This document shows, in pieces, positions 25,528-35,458 of a stretch of 64,000 nucleotides of DNA. The stretch is from Flavobacterium proteolyticum (GTDB lineage Bacteria; Bacteroidota; Bacteroidia; Flavobacteriales; Flavobacteriaceae). Location of the stretch: NCBI RefSeq assembly GCF_015223105.1, contig NZ_JADFTZ010000004.1, positions 1 through 64,000 on the forward strand, in the 5' to 3' direction. The notes beneath the pieces are model-generated. The model was not told where the DNA came from, did no database searches, and saw only the letters and a program-made list of their open reading frames with translations. How positions within the stretch are numbered: the stretch's first letter is position 1; each line of letters begins with the position of its first letter. The position numbers and the translations under genes were made by a program.

Positions 25528-25571
25528 TTTTGTGGCATAACATTTGCTCTGGCAAAACAAAACAAACTATC

Positions 25572-26237
25572 ATGAAAAAATATTTTATTCTAGCCACATT
25601 TGCTTTGGCTATGGTTTCCTGTAAAGATCATGGATTAAACAACAGTTTTATTTATTTTTCTGAAGCCCAACCCACAAATGTGGATGAAATAACAGCATTT
25701 CCAAAGAAGTTTGTTCGAACCTATACATTGGATTATTCCCATCGTTTGGTAGTAGAGCCAAAATGCGCTTATGTTAAAGAAATTGAAACCATTACGGCTT
25801 TAAAATCTGAGTTGGATTCGATTCCTGAATTTGAATTGCGTAACAATCAAGTTTTCGATAAATCCGAAAATAAACCGTATAAAACGTTTATAAAAGGCGA
25901 TACAATTGCGTTTGAAATAGAACGTTTGGATACCATTTTTTCTTTTGCAGAAAACGAAATCGCCAAACAATATAAATCGTCATTGATTTTGAATAAGGAA
26001 ATAGATGGGAAATACCAAACCAGTATTTTAAGATTATCGACTGTTGGAGCAAAACACATTCAACTTGGAACTAAAAAAGATTTTACCAAATTAAATTCCG
26101 AACTTAAAATTCCATTCGTAGTCGAAATGAAGGAAAGCGACACACTTCACGTTGTTTTAACACCATCACGTGCCGATTTTAGAAAATTACTTCGTTTAGA
26201 TGGATTTGAATATGCAACTTTATATTTGATGAAATAA
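25572..26237 (+). CDS. Putative lipoprotein, unknown function
   Basis: 221 residues. Signal with lipobox LAMVSC (Cys17), start ATG at 25572 chosen because it gives a clean lipoprotein signal; the upstream in-frame start does not. No domain recognised. The mature part is mostly beta-strand with many Thr/Lys/Glu (for example YKTFIKGDTIAFEIERLDTI). The downstream DUF2459 gene starts 6 bp after the stop, so the pair is probably one transcript. Confidence 0.82.
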   Translation: MKKYFILATFALAMVSCKDHGLNNSFIYFSEAQPTNVDEITAFPKKFVRTYTLDYSHRLVVEPKCAYVKEIETITALKSELDSIPEFELRNNQVFDKSENKPYKTFIKGDTIAFEIERLDTIFSFAENEIAKQYKSSLILNKEIDGKYQTSILRLSTVGAKHIQLGTKKDFTKLNSELKIPFVVEMKESDTLHVVLTPSRADFRKLLRLDGFEYATLYLMK

Positions 26238-26243
26238 GGTATT

Positions 26244-26915
26244 ATGAAAACCATCAAAAAACTATTGAAATATCTAGCGATTTTCATTTTATCGTTGGTC
26301 ACGTATTTGTTAATCGTAACCTTATTGTCATTTGTTTCTGTAAACGAAGATTTGGTTGAAAATCAAAAAGAAATTCCAATTTACATTCTAACAAACGGCG
26401 TTCATACCGATATCGTTTTACAAATTAAAAACGAACATCACGATTGGTCAACCCAACTCAAATTTGAACATACCAAATCAAAAGACACTACGTATCAATA
26501 TGTGGCTTTAGGTTGGGGCGATAAAGGTTTTTATTTAGAAACTCCCACTTGGGCAGATTTGAAAGCAAGTACAGCTATAAAAGCAGCTTCAGGTTTGAGC
26601 ACATCGGCTATGCATGTGACTTTTTATAAACATTTGAAAGAGAACCAATCTTGTAAAAAGATTCAAATTTCGTTAGGAAATTACAAAAAGTTGGTTGCAT
26701 TCATTAAGGAATCTTTCCAAACTAAATCAGGTGAATTTCTAAAAATAGAAACCGATGCCGTTTACGGAAAACACGACGTTTTTTATGAAGCCAACGGAAG
26801 TTACTCGCTATTTTACACATGCAATTCTTGGGCAAATCAAGCCTTAAAAGCAGCCAATCAAAAAGCAGCCCTTTGGACAATTTCCGATAGTGGGATTTTT
26901 AGGCATTATGAGTAG
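26244..26915 (+). CDS. TIGR02117/DUF2459 family protein
   Basis: 223 residues with one N-terminal membrane helix (about 8-32) and a periplasmic domain. Family blocks: ILTNGVHTDIVLQIKN, YVALGWGDKGFYLETPTWAD, AMHVTFYKHL and YTCNSWANQALKAAN. The Cys-Asn-Ser-Trp and upstream His look like a permuted papain-like catalytic arrangement; this is inference. The name urease-region protein came from its location in other genomes; no urease genes are here. Confidence 0.88.
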   Translation: MKTIKKLLKYLAIFILSLVTYLLIVTLLSFVSVNEDLVENQKEIPIYILTNGVHTDIVLQIKNEHHDWSTQLKFEHTKSKDTTYQYVALGWGDKGFYLETPTWADLKASTAIKAASGLSTSAMHVTFYKHLKENQSCKKIQISLGNYKKLVAFIKESFQTKSGEFLKIETDAVYGKHDVFYEANGSYSLFYTCNSWANQALKAANQKAALWTISDSGIFRHYE

Positions 26916-27041
26916 TTAGAAAGTCTTTTTTCTTTCCTCTTTTTTCTATCTTCTTAACCATATTTTGTCAATAACTTATCGTTTTTTCGCTTCTAAACTT
27001 TGGAGATAAATGCTATATTGCACAAAATCCAAAATCTGTCT

Positions 27042-28898
27042 ATGTTAGAGCAAAATCAATATACCGAAGACAACATACGTTCGCTCGATTGGAAAGAGCA
27101 CATTCGAATGCGTCCGGGTATGTATATCGGAAAATTAGGTGACGGTTCATCGCCTGATGATGGTATTTACATTCTGTTAAAGGAAGTTATGGACAACTGT
27201 ATCGATGAATTCGTTATGGGTGCCGGAAAAACCATTGAAGTCACTATCAAAGATAAATTGGTAACTGTTCGCGATTATGGTCGAGGCATTCCATTAGGAA
27301 AAGTGGTTGATGTAGTTTCCAAAATGAACACAGGAGGAAAATACGATTCCAAAGCCTTCAAGAAATCCGTAGGTTTAAATGGTGTCGGTACGAAAGCGGT
27401 TAATGCACTTTCGAATTACTTCCGAGTAGAATCGGTTCGTGATAACCAACATAAAGCAGCGGAATTCTCAGCCGGAAATCTTACACTGGAAGAAGATATT
27501 CAAGAAACTACAAAACGTAAAGGAACCAAAGTTTCTTTCGTTGCCGATGATACGATTTTCAAAAACTACAAATACCGAAACGAGTACATCATCAAAATGC
27601 TCAAAAACTATTGTTATTTAAATCGCGGATTAACGATTTATTACAATGGTGAAAAATACGTTTCGGATTACGGATTGAAAGATTTATTGGAAGAAAATAT
27701 TTCGGTTGAAGATATGGTGTATCCAATCATTCACTTGGAAGGAGACGATATCGAAGTCGCAATTACGCACAGTAAATCCCAATATTCAGAAGAATACCAT
27801 TCGTTTGTAAACGGACAAAATACCACACAAGGAGGAACACATCTAGGTGCTTTCCGTGAGGCGATTGTAAAAACCATCAAAGAGTTTTATAACAAACCTT
27901 TCGAAGCTTCTGATATTCGTAAATCGATTGTTTCTGCGGTTTCGGTTAAAGTCGAAGAGCCTGTTTTCGAATCGCAAACCAAAACCAAATTAGGTTCCAC
28001 AGATGTTGGTCCGAATGGTCCAACGGTTCGTACGTTCGTAAATGATTTCATCAAAACGAATTTAGATAACTTCTTACATAAAAATCCAGAAGTTGCCGAT
28101 GCATTATTGCGTAAAATTTTACAAGCGGAGCGCGAACGTAAAGAACTATCTGGTATTCGAAAATTAGCTAAAGAACGTGCTAAAAAAGCAAGTTTACACA
28201 ATAAAAAATTGCGCGATTGCCGTGTCCATTTAACCGATGCTAAAAATCCAAGGAGTTTAGAAAGTACGCTTTTTATTACCGAGGGAGATTCGGCTTCAGG
28301 GTCGATTACAAAGAGTCGCGATGTGAATACACAAGCGGTTTTCAGTTTACGTGGAAAACCATTGAATTCGTATGGGATGACTAAGAAAATCGTGTACGAA
28401 AACGAAGAATTCAACTTATTGCAAGCTGCGTTAGACATTGAAGAATCGATGGAAGATTTGCGTTACAACAACATCGTAATCGCAACCGATGCCGACGTGG
28501 ATGGTATGCACATTCGTTTGTTGTTGATTACGTTTTTCTTGCAGTTTTTCCCTGAGTTAATCAAAGACGGACATTTGTATATTCTACAAACGCCTTTATT
28601 CCGTGTGCGAAACAAAAAGGAAACGATTTATTGCTATAGCGAAGAAGAACGAGTAAACGCCATTGAAAAACTAAAACCAAAACCAGAAATCACCCGATTC
28701 AAAGGATTAGGGGAAATTTCACCAGACGAATTTAAGCATTTCATTGGGCAAGACATTCGCTTAGATCCAGTCATGTTAGATAAAGCCACAACGATTGAAA
28801 CCTTGCTAGAGTTCTACATGGGTAAAAACACCCCAGACCGACAAGATTTTATCATCAACAATTTGAAAGTGGAGTTGGATGTAGTGGAAAAAAATTAG
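27042..28898 (+). CDS. parE: DNA topoisomerase IV subunit B
   Basis: 618 residues. ATPase subunit of the type IIA topoisomerase that decatenates daughter chromosomes. GHKL ATPase: [40 protein letters not shown]; transducer [15 protein letters not shown] metal motifs EGDSASGS and [14 protein letters not shown]-terminal [12 protein letters not shown]. Bacteroidetes ParE is annotated variably as gyrB or parE; pairing with the adjacent parC decides it. Start is the ATG at 27042 (MLEQNQ) rather than the TTG 42 bp upstream. Weak -7-like TATATTGC at ~27014. Confidence 0.95.
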   Translation: MLEQNQYTEDNIRSLDWKEHIRMRPGMYIGKLGDGSSPDDGIYILLKEVMDNCIDEFVMGAGKTIEVTIKDKLVTVRDYGRGIPLGKVVDVVSKMNTGGKYDSKAFKKSVGLNGVGTKAVNALSNYFRVESVRDNQHKAAEFSAGNLTLEEDIQETTKRKGTKVSFVADDTIFKNYKYRNEYIIKMLKNYCYLNRGLTIYYNGEKYVSDYGLKDLLEENISVEDMVYPIIHLEGDDIEVAITHSKSQYSEEYHSFVNGQNTTQGGTHLGAFREAIVKTIKEFYNKPFEASDIRKSIVSAVSVKVEEPVFESQTKTKLGSTDVGPNGPTVRTFVNDFIKTNLDNFLHKNPEVADALLRKILQAERERKELSGIRKLAKERAKKASLHNKKLRDCRVHLTDAKNPRSLESTLFITEGDSASGSITKSRDVNTQAVFSLRGKPLNSYGMTKKIVYENEEFNLLQAALDIEESMEDLRYNNIVIATDADVDGMHIRLLLITFFLQFFPELIKDGHLYILQTPLFRVRNKKETIYCYSEEERVNAIEKLKPKPEITRFKGLGEISPDEFKHFIGQDIRLDPVMLDKATTIETLLEFYMGKNTPDRQDFIINNLKVELDVVEKN

Positions 28899-28970
28899 TG
28901 TTCAGTGTTCAGTTTAAAGTGAGCAGTGATATTCAATTAAAAATGTATTCTGATATAATTCAGCATAAAA

Positions 28971-31679
28971 ATGAAAGACGAAGAAGATAACATCATCCCA
29001 GAAGACGACAATTTAGAAAATCAAGACCAACCTCAAAAAGAGGAAGGTTTTGAGGATATTCATGTGTCAACGGGACATCATTTTTACGAAAACAACGAAA
29101 ATCCAGAAGATACCATTACAAAAGTTACAGGAATGTACAAGGATTGGTTTTTGGATTACGCTTCCTATGTAATTTTAGAGCGTGCCGTTCCTGCGATCGA
29201 AGACGGTTTCAAACCCGTACAACGTCGTATTATGCATTCCATGAAGGAGTTGGATGATGGTCGTTACAACAAAGTAGCGAATATCATCGGGCATACCATG
29301 CAGTATCACCCACACGGAGATGCGAGTATTGGCGACGCTATGGTGAACATCGGACAAAAAGATTTATTGATTGATTGCCAAGGGAACTGGGGAAATATTC
29401 TAACTGGTGACGGAGCCGCAGCACCTCGTTACATCGAAGCGCGAATTTCAAAATTTGGTCACGATGTATTGTTTTCGCCAAAAGTTACCCAATGGCAATT
29501 GAGCTACGATGGTCGTAAAAACGAACCAATTCATTTGCCTGTAAAATTCCCATTATTGTTAGCACAAGGTGGAGAAGGAATTGCGGTAGGTTTATCAACT
29601 AAAATTTTGCCTCACAATTTCAATGAGTTAATCGATGCGTCTATTAAAATTTTAAAAGGAAAACCTTTCACACTTTTTCCAGATTTCCCAACAGCCGGAA
29701 TAGCAGATGTTTCCAATTATAATGATGGAATGCGAGGTTCTCGTGTGCGCGTGAGAGCCAAAATTGCACCTTTGGATAAAAATACTTTGGTAATTACCCA
29801 AATTCCGTTTTCAACCGATACTACAAAATTGATTGATAGTATTTTGAAAGCCAACGAAAAAGGGAAAATCAAAATCAAGAAAATTGAAGATAATACGGCT
29901 GCTGAGGTTGAAATCGTAATTCATTTACAACCCGGAACTTCGCCAGACAAAATGATTGATGCGTTATATGCATTCACCGATTGTGAATTGTCTATCGCGC
30001 CTCTAGGTTGTGTTATCGAAAATTGTAACAAGCCATTGTTTATTGGTGTTTCCGATATTTTGAAGATTTCTACGAATCGTACGTTGAATATTTTAAAACG
30101 TGAGTTGGAAATTCAATTGGACGAACTCGAAGCGAAGTGGCATTTTGCGAATTTAGAGAAGATTTTCATTCGTGAAGAAATGTATATCGACTTCAAATTA
30201 TATTCGGATAGAGATTCACTATACAAATACATGTACGACCGATTTGAGCCTTTCAAATCCATTCTAATTCGTGAAATTGAAGACGAAGATTTACAGCGAT
30301 TGACGCAAATTCCAATGATACGTATCACAAGATTTGACTCGGATAAAGCGGATGATGCGATTGCGAAATTGGAAGCCGAAATCGAGCAAGTGAAATACCA
30401 TTTGGATCATTTGATTGATTATGCTGTGGATTACTTCACCAATTTAAAAGACAAATACGGAAAAGGAAGAGAACGCTTAACTGAATTACGTAATTTCGAC
30501 AACATTCAAGCTACGAAAGTAGTATTGCGTAACCAAAAATTCTATGTGAATAGAGAAGAAGGTTTCGTAGGAATGGGCTTGAAAAAAGACGAATATGTTG
30601 GCGAATGTTCCGATATTGATGATATTATCGTTTTCTTACGTGATGGAAAAATGATGGTCACCAAAATTGATGATAAGAAGTTCATCGGAAAAGATATCAT
30701 TCATGTTGCGGTTTTTGATAAAAACGACAAGCGTACCATTTATAATATGATGTATCGCGATGGTAAAAACGGTTCGACTTTCATCAAGAGATTCAATGTT
30801 TCTGGAGTAACTCGTGATAAATTCTATGATTTAACACAAGAAAAACCAGGTTCGATGGTATCGTATTTCTCAGCGAATCCAAATGGTGAAGCAGAAGTGG
30901 TTACGATTTTATTGCGCCAAGTTGGAAGTGTGAAAAAACTGAAATGGGATGTCGATTTTTCCGACATTGCTATCAAAGGAAGAGCTTCACGAGGAAATAC
31001 GGTTACCAAATATCCAATCAAAAAAATCGAGTTAAAAGAGAAAGGAATTTCAACTTTACGTCCGAGAAAAGTTTGGTTCGATGATACGGTACAACGTTTA
31101 AATGTCGACGGAAGAGGCGAATTGTTAGGCGAATTTAAACCAAACGACCGCTTATTAATCATCAACCAATCAGGGAAAGTAAAAACGATTATTCCAGAAC
31201 TTTCTACCCATTTTGATGAAGACATGATTGTGTTGGAAAAATGGAATCCAAATAAACCCGTTTCTTGTATTTATTTCGATGGCGAAAAAGAGCGTTACTT
31301 TGTAAAACGTTTCTTAATTGAAAACGAAAACAAAGAAGAAATCTTCATTTCCGAACACGAAAAATCACAATTGGAAATCGTTTCTACCGATTGGCGTCCA
31401 GTGGCTGAGGTTATTTTTGCTAAAGTGAAAGGCGTTCAAAAAGAAAACCAAGTAGTGGATTTGGAACAATTCATAGCAGTAAAAGGAATCAAAGCATTAG
31501 GAAACCAGTTAACTACGGATAAAATTAAACAGATTAACCTATTAGATCCGTTGCCTTATGAAGAAGTATTAGATGAGCCAGAAACAACAACAAACGAAGC
31601 TTCAGAGGAAGGAAACGATATTCAAGATTTCAACATAGAATTAGACGACGACGGACAAATTACGTTGTCTTTAGAATAA
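28971..31679 (+). CDS. parC: DNA topoisomerase IV subunit A
   Basis: 902 residues. Cleavage/religation subunit, partner of the upstream parE (72-bp gap, same strand). Seen: an acidic N-terminal extension of ~45 residues, QRRIMHSMKELDDGRYNKVA, GHTMQYHPHGDASIGDAMV, and the catalytic Tyr in AAAPRYIEARISKF. A long coiled-coil region lies around residues 370-510, then a C-terminal beta-pinwheel starting near LRNQKFYVNREEGFVGMG; the last ~30 residues are strongly acidic. Lacks the gyrase GyrA-box, supporting topo IV over gyrase. Confidence 0.95.
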   Translation: MKDEEDNIIPEDDNLENQDQPQKEEGFEDIHVSTGHHFYENNENPEDTITKVTGMYKDWFLDYASYVILERAVPAIEDGFKPVQRRIMHSMKELDDGRYNKVANIIGHTMQYHPHGDASIGDAMVNIGQKDLLIDCQGNWGNILTGDGAAAPRYIEARISKFGHDVLFSPKVTQWQLSYDGRKNEPIHLPVKFPLLLAQGGEGIAVGLSTKILPHNFNELIDASIKILKGKPFTLFPDFPTAGIADVSNYNDGMRGSRVRVRAKIAPLDKNTLVITQIPFSTDTTKLIDSILKANEKGKIKIKKIEDNTAAEVEIVIHLQPGTSPDKMIDALYAFTDCELSIAPLGCVIENCNKPLFIGVSDILKISTNRTLNILKRELEIQLDELEAKWHFANLEKIFIREEMYIDFKLYSDRDSLYKYMYDRFEPFKSILIREIEDEDLQRLTQIPMIRITRFDSDKADDAIAKLEAEIEQVKYHLDHLIDYAVDYFTNLKDKYGKGRERLTELRNFDNIQATKVVLRNQKFYVNREEGFVGMGLKKDEYVGECSDIDDIIVFLRDGKMMVTKIDDKKFIGKDIIHVAVFDKNDKRTIYNMMYRDGKNGSTFIKRFNVSGVTRDKFYDLTQEKPGSMVSYFSANPNGEAEVVTILLRQVGSVKKLKWDVDFSDIAIKGRASRGNTVTKYPIKKIELKEKGISTLRPRKVWFDDTVQRLNVDGRGELLGEFKPNDRLLIINQSGKVKTIIPELSTHFDEDMIVLEKWNPNKPVSCIYFDGEKERYFVKRFLIENENKEEIFISEHEKSQLEIVSTDWRPVAEVIFAKVKGVQKENQVVDLEQFIAVKGIKALGNQLTTDKIKQINLLDPLPYEEVLDEPETTTNEASEEGNDIQDFNIELDDDGQITLSLE

Positions 31680-31686
31680 GATTCTG

Positions 31687-31713
31687 ACCTGCAAGGTATT
31701 TTACTTTGCAGGT
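31687..31713 (+). terminator. Terminator of parE-parC
   Basis: ACCTGCAAGG / CTTTGCAGGT stem with 7-base loop and eight T, directly after parC. Confidence 0.85.
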
Positions 31714-31757
31714 TTTTTTTATTGATTTTTATCATTTTTCATCCCAAATAAAACACT

Positions 31758-31765
31758 TAATTTCG
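31758..31765 (+). promoter_or_regulatory. -7-like box (TAATTTCG) of fhs
   Basis: TAnnTTCG variant 25 bp before the ATG; the leader after it ends in ACACAACAACAAC. Confidence 0.5.
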
Positions 31766-31790
31766 CTCTAAATTAAAACACAACAACAAC

Positions 31791-33464
31791 ATGTCAACAT
31801 TTCCATCAGACATAGAAATTGCGCAAAATGCAATCATGTCTCATATTAAAGATATTGCCAAAAAAATCAGCATTTCAGAAGACGATTTAGAATTTTACGG
31901 CAAGTACAAAGCCAAATTACCACTACACTTACAACAAGAAAACCCAAAAGGAAAACTGATTTTAGTTTCTGCCATGTCACCAACGAAATATGGTGAGGGA
32001 AAAACTACTATGTCGATTGGTTTAACGGACGGATTGAATTATATTGGTAAAAAAGCGATTGCGGTTTTACGTGAGCCTTCACTTGGACCTGTTTTTGGAT
32101 TAAAAGGTGGCGCAGCTGGTGGAGGTTATGTTCAAGTGTTGCCGATGGAAGACATCAATTTGCATTTTACTGGTGATTTTTCGGCTATTGAAAAAGCGAA
32201 TAACTTACTTTCAGCGGTGATTGATAACAATTTACAAAACACTAAATATTCTTTAAATCTTGATCCAAAATCGATTGCTTGGAAACGAGTTATGGATATG
32301 AATGACCGTTCGTTGCGTCAGATTATTATTGGAGTAGGAGCAAAAGCGAATGGCACAATGCGTGAAGATGGTTTCAATATTACACCAGCTTCGGAAGTCA
32401 TGGCGATTTTATGCTTGGCGAAAGATTTAGAAGATTTGAAATTCCGTTTAGGAAATATATTTGTTGGAAAAACGTTAGATGGAAAAGCTATTTTCGCTCG
32501 CGATTTGAATGTAGTAGGAGCTATGGCAACTTTACTGAAAGATGCGATAAAACCTAACTTAGTGCAAACCATTGACGGAAATCCAGCTATTTTGCACGGT
32601 GGACCATTTGCTAGTATTGCGCAAGGAACTAATACCGCAATCGCAACAAAAATGGGCTTATCGTTAGGTGATTACGTAGTAACAGAAGCAGGTTTTGGTG
32701 CCGATTTAGGTGCTGAAAAATTCCTTCATATCAAATGTGAACAAAGTGGCTTAAAACCAGATGCAGTAGTTTTAGTAGCAACAATTAGAGCTATTAAGCA
32801 TCACGCCGGATTAGCTCCTGAAGATTTTAAAACAGAAAACGTAGGCGCGATTGAAAAAGGCTTCTGCAATTTGGAAAAACACATTGAAAACATGCAACAA
32901 TTTGGATTAAATCCTGTAGTTTGTATCAATGCTTTTCCAGATGATACACAAGCCGAATATGATAAATTGAAAGCATTGTGTGCTTCAAAAGGTGTAAGTG
33001 CTATCGTGAGTACAGCTTTTGCTCGAGGAGGAAAAGGTTCGGCTGAAGTGGCGCAAAAAGTAATTGAAGAAATTGAAAAAGGAACTGCGAATTACAAACC
33101 TTTGTACCAACCTTTCGATTCTATTGAGCATAAAATCAACGTAGTTGCTAAAAATATTTATGGTGCGAATTCAGTTGAGTTTTCTCCAAAATCGAAAGCA
33201 CAATTGAAAATGATTAACGATTTAGGATTTGGTCAGTTTTCGATTTGTATGGCGAAAACGCCTGCGAGTTTTTCTGATAATGAAAAGTTAATTGGTCGCC
33301 CTACGAATTTTGATATTACGGTTCGTGAATTTGAAATTTCATCTGGAGCTGGATTTGTAGTGCCATTATTAGGTGATGTAATGCGAATGCCAGGTTTACC
33401 AGCGGTACCAAATGCAGAACGAATTGATATTGACAATAATGGTGTGATAATAGGATTGTCGTAA
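31791..33464 (+). CDS. fhs: Formate-tetrahydrofolate ligase
   Basis: 557 residues, normal length. ATP-dependent formation of 10-formyl-THF from formate and THF, feeding purine and formyl-Met synthesis. P-loop AMSPTKYGEGKTTMSIGL, then REPSLGPVFGLKGGAAGGGY, INLHFTGDFSAIEKANNLL, TEAGFGADLGAEKF and a C-terminal MRMPGLPAVPNAERIDID. Leader is a CAA repeat directly before the ATG, as in the purM-like, guaA and pyrG genes. It converges on terC and shares a terminator. Confidence 0.98.
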   Translation: MSTFPSDIEIAQNAIMSHIKDIAKKISISEDDLEFYGKYKAKLPLHLQQENPKGKLILVSAMSPTKYGEGKTTMSIGLTDGLNYIGKKAIAVLREPSLGPVFGLKGGAAGGGYVQVLPMEDINLHFTGDFSAIEKANNLLSAVIDNNLQNTKYSLNLDPKSIAWKRVMDMNDRSLRQIIIGVGAKANGTMREDGFNITPASEVMAILCLAKDLEDLKFRLGNIFVGKTLDGKAIFARDLNVVGAMATLLKDAIKPNLVQTIDGNPAILHGGPFASIAQGTNTAIATKMGLSLGDYVVTEAGFGADLGAEKFLHIKCEQSGLKPDAVVLVATIRAIKHHAGLAPEDFKTENVGAIEKGFCNLEKHIENMQQFGLNPVVCINAFPDDTQAEYDKLKALCASKGVSAIVSTAFARGGKGSAEVAQKVIEEIEKGTANYKPLYQPFDSIEHKINVVAKNIYGANSVEFSPKSKAQLKMINDLGFGQFSICMAKTPASFSDNEKLIGRPTNFDITVREFEISSGAGFVVPLLGDVMRMPGLPAVPNAERIDIDNNGVIIGLS

Positions 33465-33480
33465 TCATATCTTCTATAAA

Positions 33481-33513
33481 ATAAAATGTCCCGAAAATAT
33501 CGGGACATTTTAT
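33481..33513. terminator. Bidirectional terminator between fhs and terC
   Basis: Perfect 14-bp stem ATAAAATGTCCCGA / TCGGGACATTTTAT, 5-base loop. Confidence 0.9.
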
Positions 33514-33531
33514 TTTATAATAACTTTTTAA

Positions 33532-34302
33532 TTAGTTTTTCTTACGCATCTTCATATTGATGAATTCTACTGCTAACGAAAAAGCAATTGCAAAATAGAG
33601 ATAACCTTTAGGAACCGCTCCCACATGTTGCCCTGCTAATTGCGCATTCGATAAATGCATACTTTCAGTGATTAACATAAATCCGATTAGAATTAAGAAA
33701 GCTAAACCTAAGATTTGAATCGAAGGATTCGCATTTACGAAATTTCCAACTGGAACTGCAAATAACATCATTATTCCTACAGAAATTACTACGGCTGTAA
33801 TCATAATAACTAATGCGCCTTCAATACCATTTGTCATACCAACAGCGGTTAAGATACTATCAACAGAGAAAATAATATCAATTAACAAAATTTGACCAAT
33901 TACGCTTACAAATGATTTAGAAGCTGAAGTTTTCAACTCTTTCTCTTCTTCTCCTTTATGGTCTACTTTTTCGTGAATTTCTTTAGTACTCTTATAAATT
34001 AAAAACAATCCACCAAGTAATAATATCAAGGCTTGACCAGTAATATCAGCTGAAAACCAACCAAAATCAAAGCTAAACCAAGGTGCTTTCATGGCAATTA
34101 ATAAGGTAATTCCAAATAACAATGCGATACGCATAAACATGGCTAAGAATAATCCAATTCGGGTTGCTTTTTTACGTTTTTCTTGCGGTAATTTTCCCGT
34201 AACAATAGAAATGAAAATGATGTTATCGATTCCTAAAATAATTTCTAAAAAAGTTAAGGTTAAAAGTGCCACCCAAGCATCGGGATTTAAAAATACTTCC
34301 AT
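33532..34302 (-). CDS. TerC family integral membrane protein
   Basis: 256 residues with seven hydrophobic helices. Conserved acidic membrane residues sit in LEIILGIDNIIFISIV (helix 1) and LLIDIIFSVDSILTAVG (middle), the two motifs that define TerC. The loop EIHEKVDHKGEEEKE separates the two halves. Some TerC proteins handle metal ions at translocon exit or confer tellurite resistance; no ter operon is here, so manganese/metal efflux is the more likely role. A perfect 14-bp palindrome TAGTTTTAAAACTA (34313-34326) covers the promoter region. Confidence 0.93.
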   Translation of the reverse strand: MEVFLNPDAWVALLTLTFLEIILGIDNIIFISIVTGKLPQEKRKKATRIGLFLAMFMRIALLFGITLLIAMKAPWFSFDFGWFSADITGQALILLLGGLFLIYKSTKEIHEKVDHKGEEEKELKTSASKSFVSVIGQILLIDIIFSVDSILTAVGMTNGIEGALVIMITAVVISVGIMMLFAVPVGNFVNANPSIQILGLAFLILIGFMLITESMHLSNAQLAGQHVGAVPKGYLYFAIAFSLAVEFINMKMRKKN

Positions 34303-34338
34303 TTTTATGTTTTAGTTTTAAAACTAGTTATACGTTGG

Positions 34339-34725
34339 CTAGTTCAGTTTTGTTACAGTCCCGCGTTGTTTTTTTGAGTCTCCAACAAAGGAATATTCAA
34401 ATGTATAGGAGTTCGCATTGGTAGTCAAAATTTTCATTTGAACTGCTTTTTTCTCTTCTCTATTTTTTGGATGAGTATTTTGCATAATGTATTCACAATC
34501 ATTTGTCCATCGAACTTTAAAAGTGTCAATTTTCCCTTCGTATGTTTCAATTTGAATAGAATCGTTTCGTTCGAATGTGCTTGTGTATTTTTTGCCATCA
34601 ATTTCAGTTTCTGATGTGAATTTACCAGTTTTGAAATCTTTACAATTACGTTCTTGATTGTAACAAGAAGCTAGCAATGTAAGTAGTAATAAACTGCAAA
34701 TAGAATATTGTATTTTGAATTTCAT
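34339..34725 (-). CDS. Small putative lipoprotein
   Basis: 128 residues. Lipobox LLASC (Cys21), then CKDFKTGKFTSETEIDGKKY, a beta-rich single domain of lipocalin-like look ending RGTVTKLN. Flavobacterial relatives are often mislabelled as topoisomerase IV in databases (memory); nothing in the sequence supports that. Function unknown. Last gene of a minus-strand run with the two genes before it. Confidence 0.8.
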   Translation of the reverse strand: MKFKIQYSICSLLLLTLLASCYNQERNCKDFKTGKFTSETEIDGKKYTSTFERNDSIQIETYEGKIDTFKVRWTNDCEYIMQNTHPKNREEKKAVQMKILTTNANSYTFEYSFVGDSKKQRGTVTKLN

Positions 34726-34749
34726 AATTGATTTTTGAAATGGATTTTG

Positions 34750-34986
34750 TTATTGATTGTTTTTATCGCCATCAAATAAGCTTTTGACTAAAGTCATTAT
34801 ACCTTTAAATATTAAAAACATAGCTGCTAAGGCAATAATAATTCCTAAACCTAAAATGTAAGGATACAAAGGATGTTTTACATTTTTGAACGCACTGTTG
34901 ATAATTACTGGTCCAAGAAATAATAGTGGTAAAGCGCCTGCAAGATATTTTACGCCTTTTGCTAGTATGTTTTTATCAGTTGCCAT
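34750..34986 (-). CDS. Small membrane protein (DUF6095-like)
   Basis: 78 residues, two membrane helices at about 14-32 (LAGALPLLFLGPVIINSAF) and 40-62 (PYILGLGIIIALAAMFLIFK), short basic N terminus and Lys/Asp tail. Resembles flavobacterial DUF6095 from memory. Its ATG overlaps the stop of the preceding gene by one base (TAATG), so translation is probably coupled. Confidence 0.8.
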   Translation of the reverse strand: MATDKNILAKGVKYLAGALPLLFLGPVIINSAFKNVKHPLYPYILGLGIIIALAAMFLIFKGIMTLVKSLFDGDKNNQ

Positions 34987-35450
34987 TAGAAATTAATTCG
35001 AAGTCCAACTCCGTTAACATTATTTACTAGATTCAATTCGAAATTATCACCTAAAGTTTTCTTTTGTTCTTGTAATCCCGAATTATAAATATCAACACTG
35101 TTTTTTACCATTTTCTTTCTTCCTGATAAAATTGGAATCGAAACGGCCATTAAACCAACCCCTGCATAAGTTAATGCTGTAGGATATTTTACATCAGATG
35201 CTAATCCCATTGCTAAATCTGCTACAGTTCCACCAATTCCTAAACCAAGTAAAAAACCACCAAGCGATTCTTTCGTTTTGGCTTTTTTAAACAAATGCAA
35301 CGCTTTTAAATCGGTTTTCATTAATGTTTTAGTTTCAAAAGAAGACAATTGTTCACCGTCTTGATAAATTTTCCCTTTTGTATATTCTAATTTTTGAGCA
35401 AAAGATATTGAGAAACCTAATATTGCTAAGATTAAAAAGAATTGTTTCAT
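34986..35450 (-). CDS. Secreted glycine-zipper-like protein, unknown function
   Basis: 154 residues. Signal peptide (MKQFFLILAILGFSISFAQ), a short beta region KLEYTKGKIYQDGEQLSSF, then Gly/Ala-rich hydrophobic segments GGFLLGLGIGGTVADLAMGL and LTYAGVGLMAVSIPILSG, which could insert in or cross a membrane. Ends in a strand-like GVGLRINF. Not recognised as a named family. Sits 8 bp after murQ on the same strand. Confidence 0.75.
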   Translation of the reverse strand: MKQFFLILAILGFSISFAQKLEYTKGKIYQDGEQLSSFETKTLMKTDLKALHLFKKAKTKESLGGFLLGLGIGGTVADLAMGLASDVKYPTALTYAGVGLMAVSIPILSGRKKMVKNSVDIYNSGLQEQKKTLGDNFELNLVNNVNGVGLRINF

Positions 35451-35458
35451 GATATATT

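Noticed and set aside
27887-28438. 183-codon antisense frame inside parE
   Set aside because: parE on the other strand is certain and complete; antisense translation shows no domain.
31741-31790. Purine or THF riboswitch before fhs, purM, guaA
   Set aside because: Leaders are only about 20-50 nt and unstructured CAA repeats; no room for an aptamer.
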